From CAYPTB01 sp964413535 (GTDB taxonomy: Bacteria; Planctomycetota; UBA1135; GCA-002686595): a DNA stretch of 64,000 nucleotides. Location: the NCBI GenBank assembly GCA_964413535.1, contig CAYPTB010000041.1, positions 1 through 64,000 of the forward strand. The letters are read 5' to 3'. Under the pieces are notes generated by a model. That model was given only the letters and a program-made list of their open reading frames with translations. It was not told the origin of the DNA and did no database searches. This document shows positions 63,869 to 64,000 of the stretch, piece after piece (within the stretch, counting starts at the first letter, position 1; each line of letters opens with the position of its first letter). Position numbers and translations under genes: made by a program.

Positions 63869-64000
63869 GCCGAGCCCCGTCCAGGCGTCCGCGCGACGCT
63901 AGGGCTCGTCCGTCCTTCCAGCAGGGCGTGATTCCTGGCTCCGCCCAGCCCTCGCTCTCGGTCACACTCCCGTCTCGACCGGGAACAGGAAGACGCTCGC

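Overview
The window is high-GC, densely coded bacterial chromosome, read here as a planctomycete-like Gram-negative (inference). The basis is two eukaryotic-type Ser/Thr kinases (one fused to a formylglycine-generating-enzyme-like domain, one to TPRs), two glycine-rich RRM proteins, many secreted or lipoprotein-anchored proteases, a TIGR03546-TIGR03545-type envelope protein and very frequent GTGA/ATGA/TTGA gene overlaps. Myxococcota or another deep Gram-negative lineage cannot be excluded without a marker tree. I see no CRISPR array, complete insertion sequence, prophage or origin.

Layout. 0.3-4.2 kb: a PRC-barrel protein, two tiny stress-type membrane proteins, a PAS histidine kinase whose phosphoacceptor His is Asp, and tRNA-Pro(GGG). 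4.2-11.4 kb (minus strand): phospholipid genes plsY-gpsA, a TonB-type protein, tRNA-Gly(GCC), thiD-like, a DHH phosphoesterase, a TIM-barrel isomerase and purB. 11.4-16.3 kb (minus): a closely packed run ruvC, unknown, MinD-like ATPase, HhH protein, nadC, anti-sigma-type ATPase, VanZ. 16.4-17.7 kb (plus): ispD-ispF of the MEP pathway. 17.8-25.4 kb: an MsbA-like ABC exporter, a SurA-like secreted protein, two unknown secreted or cytosolic genes and a large S41-like protein, with two 92-94 bp palindromes that run into coding sequence. 26.4-29.4 kb: three-subunit proton-translocating transhydrogenase pntAA-pntAB-pntB.

30.4-42.1 kb: kinase-TPR protein, a broken GT-C glycosyltransferase, SGNH hydrolase, DEDDh exonuclease, BipA GTPase, a membrane-anchored tail-collar-like protein, and a coupled GT2/GT-C pair probably acting with polyprenyl-phosphate sugars. 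42.6-54.5 kb: transglutaminase-like protein lacking the catalytic His, M64 metallopeptidase, the TIGR03546/TIGR03545 fusion, an RRM protein, class II aldolase, another polytopic GT-C-like protein and a 903-residue metzincin-type zinc protease. 54.9-63.9 kb: a second RRM protein, a frameshifted FG-GAP lipoprotein remnant, the kinase-FGE protein, and a minus-strand unit with an S8 subtilisin-like lipoprotein, a truncated prodomain paralogue and a C-terminally membrane-anchored protein.

Most genes are housekeeping or envelope genes. The most unusual features are gene erosion and active-site loss (kinase, S41, transglutaminase, GT-C remnant, FG-GAP remnant, S8 paralogue), palindromes read as protein, and the S8/prodomain/tail-anchored unit. 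No coherent new defence or biosynthetic system is supported by the sequence alone.
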